64,000 bases of DNA from Emcibacter nanhaiensis (GTDB lineage Bacteria; Pseudomonadota; Alphaproteobacteria; Sphingomonadales; Emcibacteraceae), in NCBI RefSeq assembly GCF_006385175.1, contig NZ_VFIY01000004.1:703579-767578 (forward strand), written 5' to 3'. This document shows positions 7,057 through 15,140 of this stretch, one piece after another (within the stretch, counting starts at the first letter, position 1; each line of letters begins with the position of its first letter). The translations under genes and the position numbers were made by a program. A model generated the notes under the pieces. It ran no database searches, was not told the origin of the DNA, and saw nothing but the letters and a program-made list of their open reading frames with translations.

Positions 7057-9894
7057 TCAGCCCAGGGCGCCGACAAAACCGGTAAGGGCCTGGGAAATCT
7101 GCCGCACCAGGCTGTAAGTCTCGCCGATTTCATCAAAAATCTCGCGATTTTCATACTCGTAGCCGTGGGCATTGTCGCCCTTATAGGTGATTTTCTCGGG
7201 ATTGAGCGGATCGATGTCGTAATCCCCCTCGAGCGGGAAAATTTCCCGCAACAATTCCAGCGTCGGTTCGACCTGGAACCTGAGAATCCCCAGCACCAGG
7301 TCATCCACACTATGGCCCTTGTGATCCCGGAACCGGGGAATTCGGGTGATCAGAAGGAATATCTTCTGCACCAGCGTCATGCGCAGGACATGCAGCAGGA
7401 TGTATGAAGTCCGCTCCTCCTCTCCTCGCTCGTAGGGCAGCGGCGGCATCTCCCGGTCGGCAATGGCGTCACGCAGATACATCAGGTCTTCCCGCAGCGT
7501 CAGCTCGATCCGGTTCAGGCCTTCGTAAACTCCGTGAGTTTCCAGCATCTTGGCCAGGCGCAGCATCCGGTCGTGATCATGGCTCTCCTCTTCATAGCGT
7601 GCGGAATGCATCCAGTAGCGCGGACGGAACAGCGAGGTGTAGGCGCCCAGGAAATCCTCGTCACTCAGATCCAGAGCCGTCAGCACCAGAGTCATGAGGT
7701 GGCGCAGGCGGGGAGACTGATCGTACATTTTCCAGAAACCGTGATCGTCCTGGAAGATCGCAGCACCGACGCCACCGACACTGTTGGCCAGGCAGCCCAG
7801 CTGATGGAGCAGCATATTGTTGGGGATCGCCCGTACCTGGGACAGTTTTTCCAGCGGACGGCTGACCACGCCTTCGTCCTGGCGGAGCGTCATACGCGAA
7901 CCAGACGGATAGCTAATGTCGGTCCCCAGCAGGGAGATCAGCTGTAAAAAATCCCGGTTGGCGGATATCTCGTTATTGAAGCCTTTCACCGTCATGAAAA
8001 AATCCAGCGACCAGTCGGTATTTTCATAGAAGGGGTCCACCACTTCCTCGACTGGCGCCAGCAGGTTTTCCATGATGCGGGTGACGGTCGCCAGCGCCAG
8101 CCCCGGGGTTTGCAGCCAGAGATAGCCGTCCCCGCCCTGCAGGCTGATTTCCTGTTTATAGGCAATCGCCCGCTCCGCGATCAGCCGGCGGGCTTCCGGT
8201 GAATGATAATAGTCCAGCCGCGCACCGAATCCGCCCGGATGCGCCCCGCGTCCCAGGCTTTCGCCCCCGGTATCGAAAATGACCAGTTCCACATCCTCAA
8301 GGTCGAACTTGTCCCACAATTTGATCAGCTTGATGCGCAGCCGTTCGATCGCCAGCCCTGCAGCCACCTGGCCGAGATAGCGCCCGGCATCGGAATAGCC
8401 GGCCTGTACGCACAGCCTTTTCCTTTTTTTGACATAGGCGAAATAATGCGGGTTTTCCAGCAGTTCCTCAATCACCTCCGCCCCCCGCGCCAGCGCCAGG
8501 TCGGTCTCGAACAGCGGCGAGATATCCACCTTGTGGTCGACGCCGAACATGCGGGCGTAACAGAGCGCCGCGAGAACCGTGAAGGGGGTATCGCTTTCGG
8601 CGATCAGGAAGCGGATCGGCGTTTCCGGATCGATATATTTGAGAATCTGGGCAATAATCATAAACAGCCGCCGGGCCGTGGTTTGTTCATGCAGAATGGA
8701 CTCATAACCGATGGTACGGCTCTGCATATGATCCAGCAGTTTGCTGGCGGCCTTCATATAACGCCGCCGCCCCGTCGGGTCATCAGGGTCTTTTTCCAGC
8801 GCCACCAGGGGACGGATGGCGTTGTGAAGCTGAACCGAATTGAGCCGGAAATGGATATGGGAGACCCCGGTGCGGAAATTGTTCAGCAGTCCCCGGAACA
8901 CGATCAGACCAGCAACCTGCGCTTCGTCCTTTTCTTTCGCTATCAGCTTATCGAGCTGGCTCAGAATGTGCGGTAAAATGCTTTCCGTTTCCGCCCGGCT
9001 TTCCACGATATAACGCGCGAAGGAACGGACGGCGTCAGTCGTGTCCGGCACCGGGGTGAGCCGTGCGACATCCTCGGCGAAAATCTCTGCCACCCGGTCG
9101 AGAAGCCCGGTGACAACTTCCTCCCCTTCCGGCCTTATTTTGTTCCAGCGCGTCACATATTCCTGACACTGCAGAGACGCCATCCGGTGGCGGAAGCTGA
9201 CGCTGGTCATCCAGGTAATGTCATCGCGGCCATCCACATCGAACCCCACCCAGCTGGCGGCGGTGATCAGTTTCAGGTCAATTTTCTTCCAGTCTTCTGG
9301 GAACAACTCCCGGGCGGCACCGGCCGCTTCTTCATACAGGATAGCGGTGGCCCGCTGCAGGTTGAGAAGCGCTTTTTCCGCCTGGTCGAATTCATATTCA
9401 AGCGACAGGTTCTGATCAGGTCGGCCGTTGCAGGCGCCCGCCGTGTCCCGGGCCCGTGCCTCGGTCACAGAACCGTCAATTAAACCGGCGATCAGGCTGT
9501 ACTGTTCGTGGCTGAAGCCGAAAGTGGGATGTCCCGTTACGACAATACCGGCGATCTCCCGGCCCACCAGCGCCTGATATGCGTCGAAATCCAGTCCCGT
9601 ACCGGCCTGCAAAAAACAACGACGTAATAGCGCCCGGTTTTCCTGTTCCCCGGTTTCCTTGAGATAGGCTTTCGACCGTCGGCCGCGACTGACCAGTCCC
9701 TGAGCGGAAAGCTCCGCTACAAGCCCGGAAATACTGTCCATAGAGGCCTCGCCTGACTTCATTTGCGTCAGAAGGCGATATGACAGTTGCTGGTAAGGAT
9801 TCACCAATGGCGTTTCACTGGAAAGCCGGAGACACTCTTCCAGCTCCCCAGTGATGTCGCGCAAAATATTTTTTGAATTATTATTCATATTCAA
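7057..9894 (-). CDS. Divergent phosphoenolpyruvate carboxylase-like protein
   Basis: A 945-residue protein of PEP carboxylase length with recognisable but altered family motifs. GHPTFGFS (His122) stands where PEPC has TAHPTEA. ASWVGFDVDGRDDI (about 213-226) matches GSWMGGDRDGNP. AGYSDAGRYLGQVAAGLAI matches LGYSDSNKD. FDTGGESLGRGAHPGG matches FHGRGGSIGRGGAP, but the first Arg of that glycine loop is Gly here. The active-site His is kept. PEPC makes oxaloacetate from PEP and bicarbonate, but these changes leave real activity in doubt; it may be a paralogue with another role. It is convergent with the MFS gene (34-base gap), and a lipoate-ligase-like gene lies upstream on the same strand. Confidence is in the family, not the reaction. 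Confidence 0.7.
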   Translation of the reverse strand: MNMNNNSKNILRDITGELEECLRLSSETPLVNPYQQLSYRLLTQMKSGEASMDSISGLVAELSAQGLVSRGRRSKAYLKETGEQENRALLRRCFLQAGTGLDFDAYQALVGREIAGIVVTGHPTFGFSHEQYSLIAGLIDGSVTEARARDTAGACNGRPDQNLSLEYEFDQAEKALLNLQRATAILYEEAAGAARELFPEDWKKIDLKLITAASWVGFDVDGRDDITWMTSVSFRHRMASLQCQEYVTRWNKIRPEGEEVVTGLLDRVAEIFAEDVARLTPVPDTTDAVRSFARYIVESRAETESILPHILSQLDKLIAKEKDEAQVAGLIVFRGLLNNFRTGVSHIHFRLNSVQLHNAIRPLVALEKDPDDPTGRRRYMKAASKLLDHMQSRTIGYESILHEQTTARRLFMIIAQILKYIDPETPIRFLIAESDTPFTVLAALCYARMFGVDHKVDISPLFETDLALARGAEVIEELLENPHYFAYVKKRKRLCVQAGYSDAGRYLGQVAAGLAIERLRIKLIKLWDKFDLEDVELVIFDTGGESLGRGAHPGGFGARLDYYHSPEARRLIAERAIAYKQEISLQGGDGYLWLQTPGLALATVTRIMENLLAPVEEVVDPFYENTDWSLDFFMTVKGFNNEISANRDFLQLISLLGTDISYPSGSRMTLRQDEGVVSRPLEKLSQVRAIPNNMLLHQLGCLANSVGGVGAAIFQDDHGFWKMYDQSPRLRHLMTLVLTALDLSDEDFLGAYTSLFRPRYWMHSARYEEESHDHDRMLRLAKMLETHGVYEGLNRIELTLREDLMYLRDAIADREMPPLPYERGEEERTSYILLHVLRMTLVQKIFLLITRIPRFRDHKGHSVDDLVLGILRFQVEPTLELLREIFPLEGDYDIDPLNPEKITYKGDNAHGYEYENREIFDEIGETYSLVRQISQALTGFVGALG

Positions 9895-10054
9895 TACTTT
9901 ATATTATTTTCTTAAACTATTTTATGATTATGAGCAGTCCCGTCTCCCCTGGAGACCGCACGCCGACACTCCATCCGGCTTGGCTTGTCCGGTTCTTTGG
10001 AAAGTCTATACGTCACCAGGAGACCAGCGCAAGCAATTGCGCGCAATTTATGCG

Positions 10055-10774
10055 TCAGGACGTGATTGTTCCCCCGGGATATGCTTCTGTAAAGGCAGCG
10101 ATGATCGAGGCACAGCTTATGTCCCCGGTGCAAAATTGATCGATGCTGCTGGATACCCCTTCCCGTACACGGACCTCTGACTTGAGCGCTCCATAATAGA
10201 GGTTAATTACCTTTTCCATCTGCAGGGCATCAACCGTCACCAGCAGGCTCATGTGCGCCAGAATGGTGCGGTGATCGATATGGGCGCCGGCCGACTTGAT
10301 CCGTTGCGCCGTCCCGGCGATCTTTTGCCCGTCAATCACCAGATTATAGTCCCCGTCACAATAGGCGCCGGGAATGGAGGCAAAATAGGCCCGGCCGGCA
10401 AGTTCCGGCACCAGAAGGTCAAACAGATCCAGCAATTTCTGATATCCCAGCTCCATGGAGACCTTGTCCGCTTTCGGTGTCCGGAAAATCACCGAGGCAT
10501 TGAGCACCTGCGCATTATGCAGCACCGCCGTGCCCCCGGATGAGCGGACAGCCACCTCATAGCCGTGTTGCTGCATGGTGGTGCGGGCTTGTTCAAATTC
10601 CGGCAACCGGCTGTCGCGTGTCGGCACGACAATGCTGGGGCTGTTGGTCCACAACCGGATCACCGGCTGGCCGGCCGTCTCGTGCACCTCGGTCAGAAGA
10701 CGTGTGTCCTCCTCGACCGCCACCCCGGCGGAAGAGTTTTCCTGATCAGTCCTGAGAGTGAAGCTGTCGAACAT
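10055..10774 (-). CDS. Biotin/lipoate protein ligase (LplA) family protein
   Basis: A 239-residue protein of one LplA catalytic domain. RSSGGTAVLHNAQVLNASVI matches the RRxSGGGxVxHD-type lipoyl-AMP loop, and DYNLVIDGQKIAGTAQRI contains the KxxGxAQ lysine motif (QKIAGTAQR). Such proteins attach lipoate or octanoate to E2 or H-protein domains, or act as amidotransferases. In the loop the usual RR and HD pairs are partly changed (RSSGGT, LHN), so the exact activity is uncertain. The neighbours (PEPC-like, PhzF-like) give no clear context. I see no strong ribosome site before the start. Confidence 0.7.
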   Translation of the reverse strand: MFDSFTLRTDQENSSAGVAVEEDTRLLTEVHETAGQPVIRLWTNSPSIVVPTRDSRLPEFEQARTTMQQHGYEVAVRSSGGTAVLHNAQVLNASVIFRTPKADKVSMELGYQKLLDLFDLLVPELAGRAYFASIPGAYCDGDYNLVIDGQKIAGTAQRIKSAGAHIDHRTILAHMSLLVTVDALQMEKVINLYYGALKSEVRVREGVSSSIDQFCTGDISCASIIAAFTEAYPGGTITS

Positions 10775-10871
10775 AATATTTGTTTAATCAGTCTGTCAGT
10801 TCCTCACAACTGAAAACTGTCACAGGAACCGGATTTTGCTGTCCCGGCGTTCAGGAAAGATTCGGAAACCC

Positions 10872-11714
10872 TCATACTATAAAGCGGGTTGAACCAGCGA
10901 CCCTTACGCTTTCGCCTTTGGTCTCGCCATAGTCGACAAAAATTCTTGAGGGATACCCCATATCCACGCCCTGGCTGATTTCAAAACTGCGCGCCCCGCC
11001 CCAGTCCAGATCGCGCAAATATCCCGCCAGTGCCGCAGCGGCGGCGCCGGTGGCCGCATCCTCATAGACTCCGCCGGAAGCAAAAAAGTTCCTGGCACAG
11101 ACCCGTTTGAGACTTTCGATATACACAACGCTTATCGTGGCAAGTCCCTGCTCTTTCATCAGCGCCCGGACCGGTTCAAATTCATAGGCGGCATTCTGCA
11201 ACACCCGCATGTCCTTCACGACCAGCACCAGATGCTTCGATCCACCATAGGCGATCATCGGCGGATACAGAGGATCCAGATGATCGGTAGTGAAGTTAAA
11301 ATGCCGAAGAACTTGTTCCGTATAACCTTTGGGCGCCTGCCTCGTCCAGGTCTCCGGAGACTGCAGAGCCACCGAAATCCGGTCCGGCACATGATGCTGG
11401 ATCTCTATGTCAATCTGGCGGTCATTCAGATAGAGCCGGCAGGCCCCCGATACGTTGCGTTGACCGAGCGCCGCCCCGGCGGCAATTGTCGCATGCCCGC
11501 AAAAGGGCACTTCCGTCTCCGGTGAGAAATAACGGATTCTCCACCCGTCCTCAAAGGGGACCAGGAAACATGTTTCGGAATAGCCGACTTCCTTCGCGGT
11601 CGCCTGCATGTCCTCATCAAGGGGAAATTCCTCGCCAATCATCACTCCGGCCGGATTTCCGCCTGTGTTTCCCTCACTAAAAGCCGCAATTCTTTTCAAG
11701 TTCTTCATCTTCAT
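10872..11714 (-). CDS. PhzF-family isomerase/epimerase-like protein
   Basis: A 280-residue protein of normal PhzF length. Motifs are GNTGGNPAGVMI near the N terminus, YSETCFLVP, then FCGHATIAAGAAL and, late in the chain, EDAATGAAAAALAGYL. These are the conserved segments of the diaminopimelate-epimerase-like fold, with the catalytic Glu in SETCF. Members isomerise or epimerise small acids; most bacterial ones have no known substrate. The start is taken at 11714 (AGGA before ATG); a second ATG six bases on is also possible. The EamA exporter gene upstream is 18 bases away, so the two are probably cotranscribed. Confidence 0.85.
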   Translation of the reverse strand: MKMKNLKRIAAFSEGNTGGNPAGVMIGEEFPLDEDMQATAKEVGYSETCFLVPFEDGWRIRYFSPETEVPFCGHATIAAGAALGQRNVSGACRLYLNDRQIDIEIQHHVPDRISVALQSPETWTRQAPKGYTEQVLRHFNFTTDHLDPLYPPMIAYGGSKHLVLVVKDMRVLQNAAYEFEPVRALMKEQGLATISVVYIESLKRVCARNFFASGGVYEDAATGAAAAALAGYLRDLDWGGARSFEISQGVDMGYPSRIFVDYGETKGESVRVAGSTRFIV

Positions 11715-11732
11715 AAATCCTACTGGAAAAGT

Positions 11733-12617
11733 TTAATTAGGTACGCGGGCCGGTACGCTTTTTTGCTCCTTCCATGAGCTGTAAACAGAGCTTCCCAAGA
11801 TCAGCATCGACCCTGCCACGACCCATACATCCACAACTTCCTGAAAAAACAGGCTGCCTACAATCGAGGCCACCACCAGTCTCAGAAAATCCAGCGGCAG
11901 CACGGCGCCGGCCTCTGCCGCGGCGAAAGCCTTGACCAGGAAAAATTGCGTCAGACTGATCCCACAGCCCATGACAAGCACAAGGGGCAACTGGGCGAGG
12001 CTGGGGGGTGTCCAGTTCGTCGCGCCCAAAACCGCACTGAGCGGCAGAATAAAAAGGAACGGGAACGCCACTGTCGTCTTTGAACTTTCCGTCGCCGAGA
12101 GTTTCTTGACGCACAGAAAAGCCGCCGCCGTTGCCAAGGCGGTCACGATTGCCGCCAGAAGACCGTCAGCTTCAATGCCGGCGCTCGGGCGCAGAACGAT
12201 CAATACACCGATGAAACCAGTCACAATGACTGCGGCCCGGGACCGGGTCAGGCTTTCCCCAAACAGGAAGATTGCCAGGAAGCTCGCCAGCACCGGCGAG
12301 AAAAATGTGATGGCCACCACGGTCGCCAGGGGCGCATGGGCCACGGCATAGAAGATGCTCAAGCCTCCTACGAACGCCGCCACGGCCCGCAGGAGATGCA
12401 GCCGAAGTTTCCGGGTCCGGAACAGAGCGAGGCCGGTGCCCGGCAACAGTGGAACGATCGTCAGGAAACCCACCAGGTTCCGAAAAAAGAACAGGGTTTC
12501 CATTGACATGCTTTCCCCCAGATAACGTACCAGACCCCACACCAGCGCCTGGGTGATCGAATAAAGAGCCATATAGATGAGACCCCGGTTCAGGGAATTG
12601 CTGGACATTTGCGCCAC
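11733..12617 (-). CDS. EamA/DMT-family permease
   Basis: A 294-residue protein with about ten hydrophobic helices in two EamA repeats. FFFRNLVGFLTIVPLL and the later AAEAGAVLPLDFLRLVVAS are typical of the drug/metabolite transporter superfamily. It probably exports or exchanges a small metabolite in the inner membrane. A LysR gene starts divergently 111 bases away and likely controls this gene together with the PhzF-like gene downstream. The substrate is unknown. Confidence 0.88.
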   Translation of the reverse strand: MAQMSSNSLNRGLIYMALYSITQALVWGLVRYLGESMSMETLFFFRNLVGFLTIVPLLPGTGLALFRTRKLRLHLLRAVAAFVGGLSIFYAVAHAPLATVVAITFFSPVLASFLAIFLFGESLTRSRAAVIVTGFIGVLIVLRPSAGIEADGLLAAIVTALATAAAFLCVKKLSATESSKTTVAFPFLFILPLSAVLGATNWTPPSLAQLPLVLVMGCGISLTQFFLVKAFAAAEAGAVLPLDFLRLVVASIVGSLFFQEVVDVWVVAGSMLILGSSVYSSWKEQKSVPARVPN

Positions 12618-12728
12618 CTCAGTAAATTGAAAAGACCGTTTCCTCTCTCTATGACTTTCTCATTGATATAACAAATATTTATATACTATACTTTTTATAG
12701 ATTTTTTTTATCATTTGGAGAAAACACA

Positions 12729-13631
12729 TTGGATCTCAGACAATTGCGCTATTTTCTGGCTATCGTTGACGAGGGCAGCGTCCGCCAGGCGAGCCTGCGC
12801 GTGAACGTCAGCCAGCCAGCCCTGACCGTCGCTATCCAGAACCTGGAAGACGAACTTCAGGTCAAACTGTTTGAACGCACCCGTCGAAGCCTGACCCCGA
12901 CCAGGGAGGGATTTCACCTCTATCAGCATGCCCGCTCCATCCTCGGCCAGGCGGAAAAAATAAAGGCAGACATGGCGTCCCTCAAAAACCTTGAGAAGGC
13001 AGAGATCAAGATGGCTGCCCCCGTCACCATCGCCAGCTATACGCTGACCGATCCCATAAGCAGTTTTATGGAAATCTATCCCGGCCTCCGGCTTCATCTG
13101 ACCCAAATGGCCGGCCCCATGGTGGAAGGCGCCCTTCTGAGCGGTGATATCGATATCGGATTCCTCAGCCGCCCTCCCGGGTCAGCCGAACTGGTCCAGA
13201 CTCCACTCTATAAACGAACCGTGCGGGCCTTCATGCGGCCCGGACATTCTCTCGCCCAAGAAAAAGGGCTGACTTGGCGGCAGCTTTTTGAGCAGGAACT
13301 GGTAACCCTGCCCGCACGCTACGCCATGTATGATACCATACAGAAAATCGCCGCCCATTACCGCTGCTCCGCGGATATCACCCTGACCAGCGATGTGGTA
13401 CCCCTGCTCTCTTCCACGATCCGCAAAAGCAATGTGGTCGGCATCCTGCTGGAGAGTGTGGCCGACGTGGATACAGACCTGGTCAGTCTGCCCATCCTCG
13501 ACGAGGACACCGGCGAGGAAGACCGCGAAACAATTTTCCAGGTTCGCGCCTGCTACCTGAAACAGGCCCCGCTTTCCCTTGCTGCCGACAAGTTAGTCAC
13601 ACACCTGAAAGCTTATTTCTCCGGTTCTTAA
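12729..13631 (+). CDS. LysR-family transcriptional regulator
   Basis: A 300-residue LysR protein with a TTG start at 12729 and GGAGA upstream. The N-terminal helix-turn-helix reads MDLRQLRYFLAIVDEGS, then VSQPALTVAIQNLEDEL, and is followed by a periplasmic-binding-like effector domain to the end. The intergenic space to the divergent EamA gene is AT-rich and would hold the shared operator. The effector is unknown. Control of the EamA-PhzF pair is the usual LysR arrangement and is inferred. Confidence 0.9.
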   Translation: MDLRQLRYFLAIVDEGSVRQASLRVNVSQPALTVAIQNLEDELQVKLFERTRRSLTPTREGFHLYQHARSILGQAEKIKADMASLKNLEKAEIKMAAPVTIASYTLTDPISSFMEIYPGLRLHLTQMAGPMVEGALLSGDIDIGFLSRPPGSAELVQTPLYKRTVRAFMRPGHSLAQEKGLTWRQLFEQELVTLPARYAMYDTIQKIAAHYRCSADITLTSDVVPLLSSTIRKSNVVGILLESVADVDTDLVSLPILDEDTGEEDRETIFQVRACYLKQAPLSLAADKLVTHLKAYFSGS

Positions 13632-13859
13632 ACCGCCATCCCCCTTGATTTAATTGACTGTTGACTTTGGTTGCCACTCCTCCAGAATTATTCCCCTAAA
13701 AAACAAATGCGGCCAGGGAGAATATCCAGGACAACCAAACTCTCGCCGCACAGGGAACCGGCCTTCAGACACCGCAACTCGCGCTTGAAACGAACGTTTT
13801 TTTAGCTAATCTGGAACCTACTGCACGAAGCAGGGAACCTAAAAAGAAAAGGACATCTC

Positions 13860-15011
13860 ATGACAGGGTTTGACTTTATCAGCGTAAACTCCGTTCTGAC
13901 GGAAGACGGTGCCGCCTCGCGTCTGGGGACACTCCTCAAGGAACGCTTCGCGGCGAAAAAAGTCATGGTGGTGACCGATGCAGGGCTGGTCAGGGCCGGT
14001 CTTCTGGAGGACGTCCTGAAGTCACTCGAGAATGAAAGCATCGCCGCGAATGTCTTTTCCGGCGTTTTGGCCGACCCGAGCGAGAATGTCGTTGATGCCG
14101 CTGTGGAAGAAGCCCGCACACAGGATGCCGACGTCATCGTCGGCTTCGGCGGCGGCAGTTCCATGGATGTGGCCAAACTGGTCGCCATCCTCTCGCCCGG
14201 CGAGCAGAAACTGCAGGATATTTATGGTATCGGCAATGTAAAAAGCCGCGCCCTGAAACTGGTTCAGATCCCGACCACGGCCGGAACCGGGTCCGAGGTC
14301 ACGCCGATTTCCATCATCACAGCGGCCGGTGACGTCAAGATGGGAGTGGTCGATCCCCATTTGCTGGCCGACCTCGCGATCCTTGATGCGACCCTGACCC
14401 TCGGCCTGCCCTCCCATATCACGGCGGCCACCGGCATCGACGCCATGGTGCATGCGATCGAAGCCTATACCAGCGCGGTCAAGAAAAACCCGATTTCCGA
14501 CGCCCTGGCCATAGGCGCCCTGAAGCTTTTGGGCGGCAATATTGTTGAAGCCTGTACAAACGGCGGCAATCTGGACGCCCGCCGGGCCATGCTGCTTGGG
14601 GCCCAGATGGCCGGGACCGCCTTCACCAATGCCCCGGTAGCAGGGGTGCACGCCCTTGCCTACCCGCTCGGCGGCCGGTTCCATATTCCGCACGGCCTCT
14701 CCAATTCACTTGTTCTTCCCCATATGCTGCGGTTCAACGCGCCGGTGGCCAGCGCGCTCTACAGTGAACTGGCACAAAGCCTGGACCTCGACGGACAATC
14801 GGACAGTGCGAGGACAGAAGCCTTCATTGAGTGGCTTGAGAAAATTGCCGATACCGTCGGTATCGAACGCCGCCTGCGGGAGCTGAATATCGGCCAGGAG
14901 CATCTGGATATGCTGGCGGAAGACGCCATGCTGCAAACCCGCCTGCTGGTGAATAATCCGCGGAAAGTAACCCTGGAAGACGCCCGCAAAATCTATCAGG
15001 CCGCTTGGTAG
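13860..15011 (+). CDS. Iron-containing alcohol dehydrogenase
   Basis: A 383-residue group III alcohol dehydrogenase. GFGGGSSMDVAK (about 95-106) binds the nucleotide and PTTAGTGSEVT (138-148) is the second family signature. The metal ligands appear as Asp194 and His198 in GIDAMVHAIEAY, His264 in AGVHALAYP and His278 in HIPHGLSN. It interconverts an alcohol and an aldehyde or ketone with NAD(P). It stands alone, with the convergent TonB receptor gene downstream. Maleylacetate reductase is a related alternative, but the metal ligands and full alcohol-dehydrogenase motifs favour the ADH call. Confidence 0.9.
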   Translation: MTGFDFISVNSVLTEDGAASRLGTLLKERFAAKKVMVVTDAGLVRAGLLEDVLKSLENESIAANVFSGVLADPSENVVDAAVEEARTQDADVIVGFGGGSSMDVAKLVAILSPGEQKLQDIYGIGNVKSRALKLVQIPTTAGTGSEVTPISIITAAGDVKMGVVDPHLLADLAILDATLTLGLPSHITAATGIDAMVHAIEAYTSAVKKNPISDALAIGALKLLGGNIVEACTNGGNLDARRAMLLGAQMAGTAFTNAPVAGVHALAYPLGGRFHIPHGLSNSLVLPHMLRFNAPVASALYSELAQSLDLDGQSDSARTEAFIEWLEKIADTVGIERRLRELNIGQEHLDMLAEDAMLQTRLLVNNPRKVTLEDARKIYQAAW

Positions 15012-15107
15012 TCAGGAAAGCCAGTCGGCAGAAGGCCGACCAGCAGTAATTTCACCCGAAACGAGAAACGGAAGACGCAGGGAGTTCGCGCCTTCCGTTC
15101 AGAACAC

Positions 15108-15127
15108 AGTTCCAGCGAACTGGAACT
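15108..15127. terminator. Hairpin between convergent genes
   Basis: AGTTCCAG (15108-15115) and CTGGAACT (15120-15127) form a perfect 8-bp stem with a 4-base loop; on the minus strand the loop is TTCG. It lies 14 bases past the TonB receptor stop and 96 past the dehydrogenase stop. There is no T run, so it may be a processing or Rho-assisted end rather than a full intrinsic terminator. Confidence 0.5.
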
Positions 15128-15140
15128 ACTCCCCATGGGA

